From Panonychus citri (lineage: Eukaryota; Arthropoda; Arachnida; Trombidiformes; Tetranychidae), in NCBI RefSeq assembly GCF_014898815.1, contig NW_026515455.1, positions 434,001 to 498,000 of the forward strand: 64,000 nucleotides of DNA, written 5' to 3'. The position numbers and the translations under genes were made by a program. Below are positions 15,401-24,227 of this stretch, one piece after another (the stretch's first letter is position 1; each line of letters opens with the position of its first letter). Below the pieces are notes generated by a model. That model saw only the letters and a program-made list of their open reading frames with translations. It was not told the origin of the DNA and ran no database searches.

Positions 15401-16239
15401 AACAAAACCTGTAATAAGATAAACAAAGAAACGAATGAAATTGCTTGATAATCGCTTATATAGTTCGATGATGAATCAAAATATTCCTATAAATAAGATG
15501 AACTTTGAAAATCCTCATCTCTCTCTCATCCTATTCTCTCTATTGTGATGAAGATGCTAACAAAAGTTTCTTTTTGTTATCCCATTGAAGTTTTCTCTTC
15601 CATGTGATTGGCCTTTTATTATGAACTTGAAAAGAGCAAAACCAATGCAGCTCATCAAATAATCGTATCGTTTTCACTTAACTGAATCTTTTGTACTTCA
15701 CCTGCATCATGGTAATTGAATCAACTCATTTTGTTTAACCATAAAACAAGAATCATTCCGATTACACGATAAATTGAATTCAAACAAATTATTCAATTCC
15801 GACTGTTTATCTTCATTATATTTCATAACACTAAATCTTATTTTTCATCAATTCCATTGACTTTTAATTTATCCAGAAAGATAATTATATTTTAGCATCT
15901 TAAATATTGAATATTAACTAATTTCTAATACTCTTTGAGGATTAAATCTCAACAAATATGCATTTTGACTTATCAGATGATTGATTTATCTATTCAGCTG
16001 ATTGGAAAATATTAATCTAATTGATGGTAATTGAGAGTAATCATCTTGATATTGACTTTAAGCTTTGATTATCACTATTTAAATGATCTAATTAAGCACC
16101 AGGGATTAAAACTGATGATGACTTAATCTCCTTCTTGAATCAATAATCAATTGATTGTGAAATTGAACTTAGGAAGATTTTACCTTTTACTATTTCGTCT
16201 TCTCCTTTTAGTGGCATACATGGTTCCTAAGTGATTCAT
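1183..16239 (-). CDS. ss: spineless / aryl hydrocarbon receptor orthologue, 5' part of the gene (six coding exons, continues off left edge)
   Basis: bHLH-PAS transcription factor of the AHR/Spineless family. It is known to pair with ARNT/Tango in the nucleus and bind GCGTG elements, and in arthropods it specifies distal antenna and leg identity. The model joins exons 16184-16239, 15059-15249, 14426-14538, 13145-13234, 2753-2888 and 1183-1238, all with AG/GT borders and intron phases 2, 1, 0, 0, 1, 0. Split codons rejoin cleanly. The product so far is about 214 residues: basic N-terminus (KRRRRNSK, 11-18), bHLH (about 30-80), PAS-A (about 115-180) and the start of the inter-PAS region. PAS-B and the C-terminus are not in the window. 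Homology is by recognition of conserved motifs (NPSKRHRERLNAELD, ALNGF, YLGFHQSD, QSVYELVHSEDREELQR, FRCLLDNTSGF). The exon chain is highly secure; only the exact start and any non-coding 5' exons are open. Confidence 0.93.
1239..2752 (-). other. ss: ss intron 5
   Basis: About 1.5 kb between exons 5 and 6, phase 1. It holds a short CT tract and serine-codon-like TCT/TCC repeats (1560-1635) that create a meaningless Ser-rich open frame, and another CT tract at about 2551-2564. No conserved element was recognised. Confidence 0.75.
2753..2888 (-). CDS. ss: ss coding exon 5 (second half of PAS-A)
   Basis: 136 nt encoding 45 residues: SDICHQSVYELVHSEDREEL, then QRHLMWNSHLSNERINLTLQ and EAFLQ. This is the most conserved part of PAS-A in the family. 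Cys in SDIC replaces the Val usual in the relatives I know, and HLMWN replaces QLHWN. The acceptor is ACCTTCCAG|TCG and the donor CAAG|GTAAAT (phase 1). It lies 10.3 kb from exon 4. Confidence 0.95.
2889..13144 (-). other. ss: ss intron 4, 10.3 kb
   Basis: Long phase-0 intron splitting PAS-A. It is mostly AT-rich with CT and ATC repeats. Three G+C-richer islands stand out (about 5925-6089, 10620-10841 and 12060-12276), each with a short open frame. They could be regulatory elements, small ORFs or alternative exons. Palindromic CACGTG E-boxes occur near 5003 and 12022. Intronic octamers ATGCAAAT/ATTTGCAT are at 3340, 5311 and 5374. Large introns carrying enhancers are usual in developmental regulators. 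Confidence 0.85.
6377..6407 (+). repeat. CT microsatellite in ss intron 4
   Basis: About 15 CT units. It produces the Ser/Leu run of the spurious plus-strand frame at 6234-6461. Confidence 0.9.
13145..13234 (-). CDS. ss: ss coding exon 4 (first half of PAS-A)
   Basis: Thirty codons from ALNGFLLILT through CDGEVFYTSH to TVETYLGFHQ, the start of the PAS-A fold as in AHR/Spineless (ALNGF, CEGEVF, YLGFHQ). The acceptor is TTTGTGATAG|GCT and the donor CATCAG|GTAAGC; both flanking introns are phase 0. An unrelated open frame on the opposite strand covers this exon and is an antisense shadow. Confidence 0.94.
13235..14425 (-). other. ss: ss intron 3
   Basis: About 1.2 kb, phase 0, between the linker exon and PAS-A. 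Donor GTAAG, acceptor TTTGTGATAG. The plus-strand open frame spanning 14110-14436 overlaps exon 3 in antisense and has no recognisable domain. Nothing else is seen. Confidence 0.8.
14426..14538 (-). CDS. ss: ss coding exon 3 (linker between bHLH and PAS-A)
   Basis: 113 nt. With the G left over from exon 2 it encodes 38 residues from AIFNKEREKQ to MEGDLILQ. The end matches the conserved 'EG-[DE]-x-x-LQ' that precedes the PAS-A domain in AHR and Spineless; the middle is the usual poorly conserved linker. The acceptor is ACAATTGCAG|CA and the donor CTCCAG|GTAAG (phase 0). The boundary after LQ falls where I recall vertebrate AHR also having an intron. Confidence 0.9.
14539..15058 (-). other. ss: ss intron 2
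   Basis: About 520 bp, phase 1, donor GTAAGT, acceptor ACAATTGCAG. It contains one ATTTGCAT octamer at 14896. No coding signal. Confidence 0.85.
15059..15249 (-). CDS. ss: ss coding exon 2 (bHLH domain)
   Basis: Carries 63 full codons plus one base at each end. The basic region reads SNPSKRHRERLN. Helix 1, loop and helix 2 follow (ELDMLASLLP, SKLDKLSILRLSVSYLR), ending KSYFQ. The family normally has exactly this length. The acceptor is at ATGTCCAG|T after a pyrimidine-rich stretch. The donor is CAAG|GTAAGT (phase 1). The open frame runs past both splice sites to 15033 and 15323, but those extensions are intronic: the upstream one (a hydrophobic Ile/Leu/Phe run) has no counterpart in the family. 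Confidence 0.96.
15250..16183 (-). other. ss: ss intron 1
   Basis: About 930 bp, phase 2, donor GTAAAA, acceptor ATGTCCAG. It is AT-rich with CTCTCATC repeats around 15520-15545. No coding signal. Confidence 0.85.
16184..16239 (-). CDS. ss: ss coding exon 1 (N-terminus and basic NLS)
   Basis: Encodes 18 residues beginning MNHLGTMYATKRRRRNSK, then two bases of a split Ser codon. The start at 16239 is chosen over the in-frame ATG at 16221 because the N-terminus then aligns with the insect Spineless start as I remember it (M-x-x-LGT-x-YATKRRRRN). The frame stays open upstream to about 16353, but no further in-frame ATG occurs. The donor is AAAAG|GTAAAA, giving a phase-2 intron. The arginine run is the probable nuclear localisation and basic DNA-contact segment. 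Confidence 0.88.
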
Positions 16240-16430
16240 CTTTGGTGTTTTAGGATTTTGGGTGTTGATGGAATTTATAATTAGCAGATAATGAACTTTA
16301 TCTCTCAAGTGAAGATGTGATGTTGATTGAACTAAAACTATTAACACAATTAATCACATAAATTCCGATTCCAGTTGAGTAATTATGGGACATTAAATTT
16401 CGAGATGATGATTACAGAGGAAGGAGTTGA
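16240..16430 (-). promoter_or_regulatory. unique sequence between ss start codon and inverted-repeat arm (5' UTR/proximal upstream)
   Basis: 191 bp separating the ss ATG from the outer end of the left repeat arm. No TATA box or initiator could be placed with confidence. The frame of exon 1 is open as far as about 16353 but lacks an ATG, consistent with untranslated leader or a 5' exon. Confidence 0.4.
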
Positions 16431-16783
16431 ATTGAACGAAATGAATCGTTGATTGATTAACATTTGATCACAATAATCTTATTAGTTGAATCACAACACA
16501 ATTAATAATTAGAAGAACGAGTAATGTTGAAGATGATTTTTCTGGTGTTGGTATTGGTGTTAATCTTGATGTTTTGGTGTTGATGATGAAGATGAGGATG
16601 AAGATGGTGATGGAGATGAAGACATTTGTTTCATGAAAATCTCACAGAATCAGATAGACTATTCATACTCATTCTCGTTTTTTCTTTGCTTCTTCTTCTT
16701 ATTCTTCTGTTGATCTTTTTTCAGTCAACATTATCAACTAACCATTTCCATCCAACACACAAATTCACCTTCTCTCTCCCTTT

Positions 16784-16816
<33 letters not shown>

Positions 16817-17126
16817 TTCATTCATTTACTCCTTCCTCTTCTTCAATGTTTCCTCATTTTCATTGGATTTCCCTCTAATCCTTGACTCTGCCTCCAAACC
16901 TTGTGGAAGTTGCGACGGGAGGAGTTTAACAGCTCAACCTCAATATCGATGTATAAGAGTTTCCAATATGATCAACTCCTCCTTCTTTTCTCTTTCTCAT
17001 AATATTATTATTTTCCATTCATGTTCCACAGAAATGCTCAGATAAACAGGCTACAGATGATAGAATAACACAGAAGGAGGAACAGAAAAGATAATGAGAA
17101 TAAGACGAAAATGAATAAACGAGAGA

Positions 17127-17177
17127 ACAGAAAAAACAGAAAAACAGAAAAACAGAAAAACAGAAAAACAGAAAAAA
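17127..17177 (+). repeat. CAGAAAAA minisatellite in left arm
   Basis: Five to six tandem copies of an 8-bp CAGAAAAA unit. The equivalent place in the right arm (about 23368-23400) has only about two copies, so this tract has changed length since the arms were made identical. Confidence 0.85.
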
Positions 17178-17490
17178 GCGAAAAAAAAGAAAGTCATCTA
17201 CCTCTGGAAAAGAATCAAATAGATTAGATTCTCAACCAAAATTCTGTTTCGACTTAAAAATCCAGAGTAACATTCAAATTTCTCCATCATGAAGACTTAC
17301 TCTTCACTTCACTTCTTTTCCTCATCTCTCATAACCAGCAACAAAACAGAAAACAGAAAAAAGAATTGACTTTATCAATGAAAAAATAAAATTTTCTTCT
17401 TTTAATCGAATTGACAAAAAAATGAAAACATTTCAATTGTTTCCAATCAAATAAAACGAAAGATTATCGACAAATTAAAGTCACTACACT

Positions 17491-17503
17491 GCCATCTGTT
17501 GAT
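17491..17503 (-). promoter_or_regulatory. CTCF-like motif at inner edge of left arm
   Basis: On the minus strand this reads ATCAACAGATGGCAGTG, agreeing with the CTCF core CCASYAGRKGGCRS at 12 of 14 positions. It is the last sequence shared by the arms before they diverge. Binding is inferred from the motif only. Confidence 0.35.
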
Positions 17504-20500
17504 CGATCGTTTAATCAGATAAAAAGTAAAGAAAAACTTTTCAGTTTTAAAAAGATAAAGTTTTTTGCACGTTTTCTTCATCGATCCATCAATTTGCCAA
17601 ATTATCTTGAGAATTGCATTCTAATGAGAATCTAATTGAATGTTCTCATGTAGTCAATTTTTTCATCATCTTCATCCACATCTTAAACCTGATCTTTGTT
17701 TCTATTGACAAACAAAATGAATTGGGGAAGAGTGAATACCCTTCTGGATATAAACACAACTATGGGTAACCACAAATTGAATCCTCATCAATCATATTCT
17801 GTCCTTGTCTTGCTCTTTTTCGTATTCAGACCAAAAGGTCCTTATTTATGGCCTTAGTTGCCTTCTGATCGTACCTTAGGCCACTAATCATTGTTATCAT
17901 CCTCAACACCTCAAATCTATAGAGTAATGTATCATTTCTCATTCGAAATATTTTCATGATTCTATTTCTTTGCTTTGATATGATGCTACTTGATCTTTGC
18001 TTCGTTTAGTTGTTACCTTGATAGTAATCGGGAAACTGGTCTCTAATTATATCTCATTGATCATATTTACCTTCACAATCAGTCACAATTCCAATCGGTC
18101 AATCATCTATTCTTACACAGGAATTAACTCTGACACTTTAAGCGTTATATTAACTTGTTAAATGAAACTTTATTCAAACATTTACTTTCCTGTTGCCGTT
18201 TCAGTTTTTATTAGAGACTTTTCGATGCGTTCGCAATTAGTGGTTAAACTTTTAATTTACTAAGTGATTAAGCTCCATGATAACAATTGTCACCAGCCAA
18301 TAATCATCTACAATTAATCGTCTATTTGAATCTCAATTATCTTAAGAAAGAAAGATCAATGTTTAAAAGCTTATTATTATTATCGAAGAGACTGTGAACA
18401 TTTATTGTAATTATTTCGAGTCAATTTTCAGGCTCAGAGCAGAGAAAATCGGCTTGAAAATTACGATATTACAGTAATCTTTGAGAATCGAGACTAAGAT
18501 TCCGTTTTTCGGCCATTAAGTCTTGAAAATCTTTCATTCAAATTTTAGAAGTTTTCAGCTACGATTAAAGAAAAATGACAAAAATTTCATTAATTGCCCT
18601 TGTTTTTTTCTAATTAAGTTAACATTCAGCCTCAGAATTTCCGACTGCGAGGTAGTAGCATTTAAAGTGAATTGGTAAATGTTCATGACGATCTTACAGT
18701 GATTCCAGTTTAAGATACAAGGTCGGTGGAATACAATAAGAATACATTCAACAGAAATGAGAAGATTAAGAGGAGAGAAAATAAATTTATTAATTTTTCT
18801 TCAAAATGAGAAGACGGTCCAACAAAATAATGAAACTGCTGACCACAATCACAAGATTACTGTACTAAATGCTTCACTATTTTTAGAAAAATCTTAGTTT
18901 TTTCTGAATTCATCTGAATGATTTAGTAATTTTCTAAATCAATTATTTTCTTATCCTGAAAAAATTTCGATTGATTGAAGATCTGAATTTTAATCAAAAA
19001 TAACAATTGGTAAGTATTCGTATTGTGTCGAGTAGTTTTCTTATTTTTGTGATTAGTCTTGTCGTTCTACAGGCCAATAAAATAAACAATTTCTACCCTC
19101 GACTTAGTCTTCTCATTTCGTTCGAACGTCTTCTATTTGTGTTCAACTGGTCACGTCAAACTGAAGTGACCATTATCGAATTCTTTTTTCATTGGACTTT
19201 AATTTTTTGTGCATCGAGATTTCGCCTTTGCCTTCAAGAGTAGAATCCGATACCGAACATGCAAAGATTTAAATGGACAAATTTTTGATTGAAATGTATA
19301 AACATATTCACGAAGACCGATTCAAAATTTTTCGCAATCTAGTAGATCAATTTAATGAATCAAATTGAATCAAATTGAATCAGATTTACTGGTCTATTGT
19401 ATTTCGTTTAAATGGTCAGTACATCCATTAAGGTAGATCGTATGTACTGAGCCAATCGCCTCAAGGGATTATCATTGTGAGTCAAGTTTGGATAACAGAC
19501 GAACACAAATGAGGGCAAAGGGAGAAGGGAGAAGGAGAGCTAAAGGTGGACCCACCAAGAGGGTCATGACGATTATGGGGCGATGAGGGTGCTTTGGGTG
19601 ATCCAAAGTAAGATGAGAAGCAAAAGGAACACCAATTAAAGTAAACAAACAAAATGGACATGAAAATATAAGAATCACGAGTTAATCATTTCAACTTCAT
19701 GAATAACAAAATCATTTGTCATTGTTTCCTCTTGTACTCTAATTAAAAGATCCTTTCAACAAATATCATCTCCTTTTTCATTCATTGATACTTGATGTTG
19801 GTGTTGCTGGTTGGTGATGACGATGATAATTGCTGATGATGCGAATGATTTATATTAATAACAATAATAACATGGGCAGACTGAAATTAGAGATACAAAC
19901 AAACAATAACAATTAGTATAATAACAAGCAAACAAGAAAACAAAAAGGTTATTACAATTAATTCTTGATAATTATTCCCAATCCTTATGAGATTAAAATC
20001 ACTAAACGTTATCGGGAATATCATTGAGAGTAATCACAATACAAACGTAAGACAATCAAATGATTGCGATTATCATGATGATTATAACGATTATCATCAT
20101 TATCATCAACAGAAAAGCACATTTATCAATAAGAAATTAAATTGATGTGGTAATTAACGTCAACTGATGTTAATCAAGACAACCCAACAAATTTGCTTTT
20201 CTTTTTCTCTACAAACATTTAATCAACATCATCATTATCTTCATTTTCATCTTCATCTTTCGCGTATTCCTCTTTAATCATAACAATTAACTAACTACTT
20301 AAGCAGATGATTTTTTCCTTATTATTTCAACAACGTTAATAACTTTTAACGTTTCATTTTAATATGTAATTGAAGATGAAAAATTAACCACGATAATCAT
20401 GATATCAGATATATTATCATCTTTAAATTCATATCTCATGATAACCATAATGAGCTACCTTTTAGTTTTCAACATCAATTTCAATTGTTTTCAATTTAGT

Positions 20501-23035
20501 TGATTTAGTTATAGGTGTAACTTGTTTCTATTCATTTGATTCGTGATAACTATTCAAAAGGTATCATACAAATTGTTTATCAATGGTAAATTCAATTGTT
20601 ATCAATTAATTAATTGATTGGTTGTTGAACTTATCATAAACAAATCAAATCAATTCCACGCATAATTTAATCCTAAATTTCCTAATACTAATTAGTCTGA
20701 AGAGTCAAGTCACTTATCAATTAAGTTAACTTGCTAATGAAACGATATTAATCACCAATAGTTTGAGCATATCGATTACATGACAGAACTTTTCAAATTC
20801 ATTCATTTCTACTGATCGTGTTTCGGTATCAATTAGTGAATCAAATTGAGCAATTTTGATAACTTAAATTGCGATTAGCACTTCTATCAGTCTATTGTTG
20901 ATAAATGATTTTGGGTGGAAAACTTGACATTTAAAAGTGACATAAATAGTAAATGGATTCAGTTTCTTTCTGATGGGAGATAATTTTTCATAAATTTATA
21001 TCTTTTGGAACCCAAAGGTAATAATAATTATAGAAAACTTTTAATCCATAAGAACAGAAATTTTATCATAATCCTCTTCATTTGATAATTCTAATAATTA
21101 ATCATCTTTTTCTCTCCCATGAGATAACTTTTCATGTTCTTCAACTGGAAAACTAATGATTCTTTTACACCTCCAGGTTAATTTCTATTTTCCTACCACA
21201 GAGTAAAAGATGAGCAATATCTCAACATTCGAACCCATAGTGAGAGTTCTGAGTGATGTGAATTAGCTAATTTTCACTAAAGTTGTTGGCAGATAATCGA
21301 AGGTGAGTAAAGGTGATAAATCCAATAGAAAAGGTGAATTTTGTTGCTTCAAGCTATTTAAAAGCTCTACAATTAATCAATATGTTCAGGTAAATTCTTT
21401 TAGTCTTTCATTTCGATTCAGATCAAAAGAGTTTGAGTGACATAGTTTTTTTTTACATGCGAATTTCCTATGAATGAATTGAGACCCATGCATCAGAACT
21501 CAGATCCATTTTCTAGTTTGTTGAGAATATATTTCAATAGAAATTCAATCCAACCAATTTAATGAAATAAAGATTTAGAATTCATTTTGTTACTTCGATT
21601 AAAACGGTGATAATTAACAAATATTCTCTAATTATCAAATATACCAGTAGATTTTGATTAAATCTTGAAAAGAAATGAATAAGTTGTAACCTTCATTTGA
21701 TTAATTGAGAAAACTACCTTCGTGTTAATTAGCAACTTTGTCTCATTACAACAGCTACTCAGAAGCACATTAAGTCTTAAATGATAATTTTTAAGCTTTC
21801 GAATATTCGATGAAAACAAAATATTCAAAATTACGATCAACAACAATTCGCGTGATTCTCATCATTAAATGAACAATGAAACAACTAAATGGATTCTCTT
21901 CTTTATTTTCTCATTCTTATAACATTTTGATAGAATTAATTCTCAATAACATGAATCCAAATGATTCCGACTTCGAGCATTAGTTAAGATTGATCGCAGT
22001 GAAAATCAAGCGTTTTAGATATTTGATTGGATGCCGAGTTATTCCGACAGTTTAATTTTCCAAATAAACAAGATGAATTTAAATTTGCCTCCAGATTATC
22101 ACATAAACGATTACCAAGGCAACGAGAGAGTCTCGGTGAGAGTTGATCCCCTAGGGCCATCTAGTGGTTCCAGTCGAAAACCTGAGTTTTTCCAAAAGTC
22201 ATTGGAATGACATCTGTTGGCATCTGTTGGAACAGAACCTCATCTCAGCCGCTCTTCTATCGAGCGCTGGTGGCTCAGGACTGAGCCGAGAATTTGAACA
22301 AAGCGATTGGTGAATCAATAGATGTCACCACTTTAGTTCTCTTCGTTTTTCTTTTCGGTCAAACTTTTATTGCTCCTGATAAATTTTAATTAACTTTACC
22401 TGTAAATTAAAAATTAAATCTTGTGTTATTCGTCGTCTTATCACACAGATTATACTTTACACGAATTTGATGATCTTAAAACTTACTTCGTAATAACTTG
22501 GACCACTTTAGTTCCTTGAAAAGTTTTTCTGGTAATTTGATAAAACTTTTTTTCCGTTATCTCAAAGTTTTACTGCAAATACAATTTAAATACAATTATT
22601 AAAAAAATTGATTTAAAATTACCACAATTTACAAGATCGAAATTCTAATATTAATTTTTTCCTTTATGTCAAACCTAATGGATTTAACTATTTTTAGACC
22701 TTTCCTACAATTTCGCTTCAACCTTCGGTATAATCATAAAAATTGGGCCTTTGAATTAAATTGATCATGACTCAATTAATCTGATTCGTGAATTTTACTC
22801 TTTATCCTCTTCTAATTATTAACATTTGAAGATTAAAATGTTACTTGTAATCGGCAATTATTAATACCTTAAAAATCTGTTATAAATGTGAACCCTAATT
22901 CAATTTTCCCTCTTTAAGTTGTCAGGAGTAATTTTCTCCCAATGGAGGAGCTGCTGCATTAACCCTCCAGTAACTGGAGTTCAGCTCACAAACAATAAAC
23001 TTTTCCCTCTTTTATTTTATTGAGTAACAAACCGA
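17504..23035. other. spacer between inverted-repeat arms (intergenic, divergent ss/vvl promoter side)
   Basis: 5.5 kb without a recognisable gene. It is mostly AT-rich, with two G+C-richer islands at about 19430-19640 and 22080-22310. The first has a short purine-rich open frame on each strand without homology I recognise. The second has a CTCF-like site, two tandem GCATCTGTTGG-type copies (22209-22232) and a short palindrome GGCTCAGGACTGAGCC near 22272. A 7-bp inverted repeat, CTCCAGTAACTGGAG, lies near 22966. Confidence 0.7.
22156..22167 (-). promoter_or_regulatory. strong CTCF-like motif in the spacer
   Basis: The minus strand reads CCACTAGATGGCCC, matching CCASYAGRKGGCRS at 13 of 14 positions. 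It lies between the two divergent developmental genes, where an insulator would make sense. This is inference from motif and position. Confidence 0.45.
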
Positions 23036-23048
23036 ATCAACAGATGGC
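23036..23048 (+). promoter_or_regulatory. CTCF-like motif at inner edge of right arm
   Basis: ATCAACAGATGGCAGTG on the plus strand, the mirror copy of the motif at 17491-17503. With the left copy it forms a divergent pair at the inner ends of the two arms. Confidence 0.35.
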
Positions 23049-23702
23049 AGTGTAGGGACTTTAATTTGTCGATAATCTTTCGTTTTATTTGATTGGAAAC
23101 AATTGAAATATTTTCCTTTTTTATCAATTCGATTAAAAATGAAAATTTTATTTTTTCATTGATAAAGTCAATTCTTTTTTCTGTTTTCTGTTTTGTTGTT
23201 GGCTATGAGAGATGAGGAAAAGAAGTGAAGTGAAGAGTAAGTCTTCATGATGGCGAAATTTGAATGTTACTCTGGATTTTTAAGTCGAAACAGAATTTTG
23301 GTTGAGAATCTAATCTATTTGATTCTTTTCCAGAGGTAGATGACTTTCTTTTTTTCTTTCTTGTTTTTCGCTTTTTTCTGTTTTTCTGTTTTTTCTGTTC
23401 TCTCGTTTATTCATTTTCGTCTTATTCTCATTATCTTTTCTGTTCCTCCTTCTGTGTTATTCTATCATCTGTAGCCTGTTTATCTGAGCATTTCTGTGGA
23501 ACATGAATGGAAAATAATAATATTATGAGAAAGAGAAAAGAAGGAGGAGTTGATCATATTGGAAACTCTTATACATCGATATTGAGGTTGAGCTGTTAAA
23601 CTCCTCCCGTCGCAACTTCCACAAGGTTTGGAGGCAGAGTCAAGGATTAGAGGGAAATCCAATGAAAATGAGGAAACATTGAAGAAGAGGAAGGAGTAAA
23701 TG

Positions 23703-23705
<3 letters not shown>

Positions 23706-23759
<54 letters not shown>
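23706..23759 (+). repeat. GA dinucleotide microsatellite
   Basis: Uninterrupted run of about 26 GA units in the right arm. The left arm has a much shorter, interrupted CT tract at the equivalent position (16791-16818). Confidence 0.95.
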
Positions 23760-23764
<5 letters not shown>

Positions 23765-24112
23765 GAGAGAGAAGGTGAATTTGTGTGTTGGATGGAAATG
23801 GTTAGTTGATAATGTTGACTGAAAAAAGATCAACAGAAGAATAAGAAGAAGAAGCAAAGAAAAAACGAGAATGAGTATGAATAGTCTATCTGATTCTGTG
23901 AGATTTTCATGAAACAAATGTCTTCATCTCCATCACCATCTTCATCCTCATCTTCATCATCAACACCAAAACATCAAGATTAACACCAATACCAACACCA
24001 GAAAAATCATCTTCATCATTACTCGTTCTTCTAATTATTAATTGTGTTGTGATTCAACTAATAAGATTATTGTGATCAAATGTTAATCAATCAACGATTC
24101 ATTTCGTTCAAT

Positions 24113-24227
24113 CTTTTGTTCCCATACTTTCCATTGGAAAACGGAATATATTTGTGATCCATTGGTGTAAAGATCTAATCTACTTCGATCATATTGTTCA
24201 TCTCATTCCAAATCAAACGAATCCATC
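24113..24227 (+). promoter_or_regulatory. unique sequence between right arm and vvl start (likely 5' UTR)
   Basis: 115 bp between the repeat arm and the ATG. No in-frame upstream ATG extends the protein convincingly. No TATA box could be assigned. Confidence 0.4.

Larger units (their letters stand above)
16431..17503 (+). repeat. left arm of 1.07-kb inverted repeat
   Basis: Matches the reverse complement of 23036-24112 almost perfectly. 16431 pairs with 24112 (ATTGAACGAAATG against CATTTCGTTCAAT) and 17503 pairs with 23036 (GCCATCTGTTGAT against ATCAACAGATGGC). Differences seen are a few substitutions (for example at 17483, and one in the TTTCTCCATC stretch near 17285), a shorter CT tract and a longer CAGAAAAA minisatellite. 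The 139-residue open frame at 16626-17045 is low-complexity Leu/Ser/Phe sequence driven by CT repeats and is not called as a gene. No transposase and no target-site duplication (GTTGA against CTTTT at the flanks). Confidence 0.95.
23036..24112 (-). repeat. right arm of 1.07-kb inverted repeat
   Basis: Reverse-complement partner of 16431-17503. It ends 115 bp before the vvl start codon, so it probably holds vvl proximal promoter or 5' UTR sequence. It contains a long GA tract (23706-23759). The 145-residue minus-strand frame at 23480-23917 is the twin of the one in the left arm, differing by six Leu/Ser residues from an 18-bp CT length change. Its conservation is explained by recent nucleotide duplication, not by selection on protein. 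Confidence 0.95.

Noticed and set aside
16626..17045. 139-residue open frame in the left arm and its 145-residue twin at 23480-23917 (minus)
   Set aside because: Leu/Ser/Phe-rich translation of CT-rich DNA. The twin identity follows from the inverted duplication, the frame starts have no support, and the frames run opposite to both neighbouring genes.
18650..18662. GCGAGGTAGTAG resembling a let-7 5' end
   Set aside because: Match is limited to about 10 bases, and the flanks do not form a convincing pre-miRNA hairpin.
19007..19243. Signal-peptide-like 78-residue plus frame
   Set aside because: It begins at TTG within a GTAAGT-like sequence and has no ATG; composition is background.
16431..24112. 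Interpretation as a large DNA transposon with 1-kb terminal inverted repeats
   Set aside because: No transposase or other mobile-element protein in the 5.5-kb interior and no target-site duplication at the outer ends (GTTGA against CTTTT).
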